From the NCBI GenBank assembly GCA_051955985.1, contig JBQCGD010000145.1, positions 52,076 through 116,075 of the forward strand: 64,000 nt of DNA, in the 5' to 3' direction. Below the pieces are notes generated by a model. The model had not been told where the DNA came from, did not search any database, and saw only the letters and a program-made list of their open reading frames with translations. This DNA is from DATKPA01 sp051955985 (GTDB taxonomy: Bacteria; Planctomycetota; Phycisphaerae; WQYP01). Shown here piece by piece: positions 62,279-64,000 of this stretch. The translations under genes and the position numbers were made by a program. How positions within the stretch are numbered: position 1 is the stretch's first letter; every line of letters begins with the position of its first letter.

Positions 62279-62598
62279 GATCACCCACAAAGCCCGGATC
62301 ATACCCCCCGTGCAAACACAATCTCCACCAACACTCCCTGCACATTTCTGCCTATCCCCCCGTGTGCCATGCTCCGGGAAGGCCCCTGGGCATGTTCGTG
62401 AAACGAGATCCGCCACGAAGCAAAGCCACTCCAGCGCAGAAAACACACCCAGCACTGGGAGTTTTCCCAATGACGCCCCCCCGCCCCTTTCGATACCCTC
62501 CACCTATGCACCCCACGAACAGTTCACCACCCCGTGTTATCCGTCGCCGCAGCAGCGACGTTTCCCCACGCGCAATCATTTGCGGCCATTGGTGAACA
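62279..62598. other. Intergenic region between alcohol dehydrogenase and DUF900-like gene
   Basis: About 320 bp without a supported gene. Apart from the adjacent 17-mer repeat and the 12-mer at 62599, I see no strong promoter, hairpin or operator. Confidence 0.4.
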
Positions 62599-62610
62599 TT
62601 TGTGGACAAT
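62599..62610 (+). promoter_or_regulatory. Shared 12-mer TTTGTGGACAAT, second copy
   Basis: Identical to 35651-35662 and again ending exactly 26 bases before the start codon, with a similar AAGGAGCA ribosome-binding region. A common promoter type is likely. Confidence 0.45.
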
Positions 62611-62636
62611 TCCCGTCCGCCTCGCAAGGAGCACCC

Positions 62637-63962
62637 ATGCCCCACCTCCGATCCCGACTCTCCCCACCCCTCGCCCTCCTCACCTGCACCCTCCTCCTCA
62701 CCGCCTGCAGCCACGAAAAACTCATGCCCACCCCCAACCTCTACGCCACCGGCCTGCAAAACCCCTTCCCGAACGTCCCCCCCGAACTCCGCACCACCAC
62801 CGTCGATGTCCTCTACCTCACCGACCGCACCCCGCTCCAAAACACCCACCACCTCGAGTACGGCTATGGCCGCTCCCGCTCCCTCGCCTTCGGCATCTCC
62901 CAGGTCCAGTTCGGCGACAAAAACACCTCCTGGAACGACCTCGTCAAAGCCAGCACCTCCCGCTGGCGAGGCCTCAACCTCGACATCTCCGTCCCCACCA
63001 CCACCGAGCTCGGCCGCCTCCAACCCACCCCCCGCAACTTCCTCCAACGCGCCGGCTCCGATGAAGAAAAACAAGCCGACGCCGACCAACACGCCGCAGA
63101 AGAAAAATTCTCCCAAACCCTCTCCAGTATGCTCGCCAAAACCCCCGACAAAGAAGTCTTCCTCTCCATCCACGGCGTCAACAACCAGCACATCCACGCC
63201 GTCGCACGCATCGCCCAGATCTGGCACTTCTTCGGCCGACAGGGCGTCCCCATCGCCTACTCCTGGCCCGCCGGCAGCCCCACCCTCCGCCAATACATGT
63301 ACGACCGCGAGTCCAGCGAATTCACCGTCTTCCACCTCAAACAATCCCTCAAACTCATCGCCGCCAACCCCGACGTCCAGAAACTCAACATCATCGCCCA
63401 CAGCCGCGGCACCGACGTCCTCGCCACCGCACTCCGCGAACTCCACATCGAATACACCGCCGCCGGCAAGTCCCCCCGCAAAGAACTCAAGCTCGGCACC
63501 GTCGTCTTCGCCGCCCCCGACATGGACCTCGAAGTCACCATCCAACGCAGCACCACCGCACAACTCGGCCACGACCCCGAACGCTTCGTCCTCTACGTCG
63601 GCAACGAAGACAAACTCCTCCAACTCTCCAACTGGCTCTTCGGCGGATTCGCACGCCTCGGCGGCTCCAGCGTCTCCTCCATGTTCTCCTACGACGAACT
63701 CTCCACACTCCGCTCCTCCGGAACCCCCGAAATCATCGACGCCAAAGTCTCCAACGCCGGAAGCCACGGCCACGACTACTTCGTCTCCAACCCCGCCGTC
63801 AGCTCCGACCTTATCCTCGTCACCCGCGACCACCTCCCCCCAGGCCTCGCCTTCGGCCGCCCCCTCGCCGTCGACCCCCAAACCAGCTTCTGGGTCATCA
63901 ACGACACCTACCCCACCTTCCCCAAATCCCTCCTCACCCCCACCACCACCCCCGCCAAATAA
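62637..63962 (+). CDS. Lipoprotein with DUF900-like alpha/beta-hydrolase domain
   Basis: The 441-residue protein has a lipoprotein signal (LLTCTLLLTAC) and an alpha/beta-hydrolase of the DUF900 type. Features are DVLYLTDRTPL, SIHGVNNQHIHAVARIAQI, VPIAYSWPAGSPTLRQYMYDRE, the nucleophile Ser in NIIAHSRGTDVLATAL, and AAPDMDLEV with a His near the end (GSHGHDYFVSNP). The substrate is unknown. AAGGAG precedes the ATG at 62637, although an open frame extends much further upstream. Confidence 0.83.
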   Translation: MPHLRSRLSPPLALLTCTLLLTACSHEKLMPTPNLYATGLQNPFPNVPPELRTTTVDVLYLTDRTPLQNTHHLEYGYGRSRSLAFGISQVQFGDKNTSWNDLVKASTSRWRGLNLDISVPTTTELGRLQPTPRNFLQRAGSDEEKQADADQHAAEEKFSQTLSSMLAKTPDKEVFLSIHGVNNQHIHAVARIAQIWHFFGRQGVPIAYSWPAGSPTLRQYMYDRESSEFTVFHLKQSLKLIAANPDVQKLNIIAHSRGTDVLATALRELHIEYTAAGKSPRKELKLGTVVFAAPDMDLEVTIQRSTTAQLGHDPERFVLYVGNEDKLLQLSNWLFGGFARLGGSSVSSMFSYDELSTLRSSGTPEIIDAKVSNAGSHGHDYFVSNPAVSSDLILVTRDHLPPGLAFGRPLAVDPQTSFWVINDTYPTFPKSLLTPTTTPAK

Positions 63963-63972
63963 CCCCTCTTCA

Positions 63973-63996
63973 CTTTATCTTTATCTTTATCTTTAT
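63973..63996 (+). repeat. CTTTAT hexamer repeated four times
   Basis: Four perfect tandem copies of CTTTAT end four bases before the window edge and may continue beyond it. Confidence 0.75.
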
Positions 63997-64000
63997 CCTC

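Overview
The window reads as chromosomal DNA from a GC-rich planctomycete, most likely class Phycisphaerae (Tepidisphaera/Humisphaera-like soil bacteria). That is inferred from protein style: four secreted proteins ending in a PEP-CTERM sorting tail, three orphan pseudopilins (N-terminal TLIELLVVVAIIA signature, C-terminal H-Xn-D motif), two proteins with an N-terminal LEPR-XLL-like motif, one giant beta-strand-repeat protein, and codons that overwhelmingly end in C. No rRNA, tRNA, CRISPR array, insertion sequence or phage gene was seen.

1-23 kb is polysaccharide-degradation territory. A minus-strand operon encodes an acetyl-xylan-esterase/SGNH-esterase fusion, a GPH-type sugar symporter and a GH52 beta-xylosidase that runs off the left edge. 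It is followed by a divergent pseudopilin, a LacI-type regulator, a PEP-CTERM protein and a GH10 xylanase. Four promoters in this block share one architecture: a -35/-10 pair followed within 2-3 bases by a GTAAACG-type LacI operator. They form two divergent pairs flanking the lacI gene, so the block looks like one xylan-responsive regulon. Next comes a minus-strand run: a 2103-residue surface protein with dockerin-like and PEP-CTERM ends, a GH2 lipoprotein and a GH43-like enzyme. After that lie a second pseudopilin and a GntR/FCD regulator.

23-29 kb (plus strand): an L-rhamnonate-dehydratase-like enolase-superfamily enzyme, a beta-hydroxyacid dehydrogenase, a GH39 beta-xylosidase and an HD-GYP protein. 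The GntR gene is divergent from the dehydratase. Together these suggest sugar-acid and xyloside catabolism.

29-51 kb is mostly housekeeping or scattered single genes: a DEAD-box helicase, two aldo/keto reductases, a tandem AAA+ ATPase with unusual nucleotide-binding motifs, a triple YbjQ-domain protein, queC, a methyltransferase, a Tat-exported protein, thyA-folA, a nucleotidyltransferase-like protein next to trpE, a dienelactone hydrolase and polA.

51-64 kb returns to secreted functions: a PL6 lyase divergent from an alpha/beta-hydrolase, two tandem LEPR-XLL-like paralogues, a third pseudopilin followed by a YncE-propeller/phosphoesterase fusion, a zinc alcohol dehydrogenase and a DUF900-like lipoprotein.

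Intergenic DNA carries several word-like short repeats (CTCCGTG-type runs, TGAATTC-type runs, a CTTTAT hexamer, an AAATCGAAAATC-type run inside polA) and a cluster of REP-like hairpins. All assignments come from reading the sequence and recalled family motifs; no database search was run.
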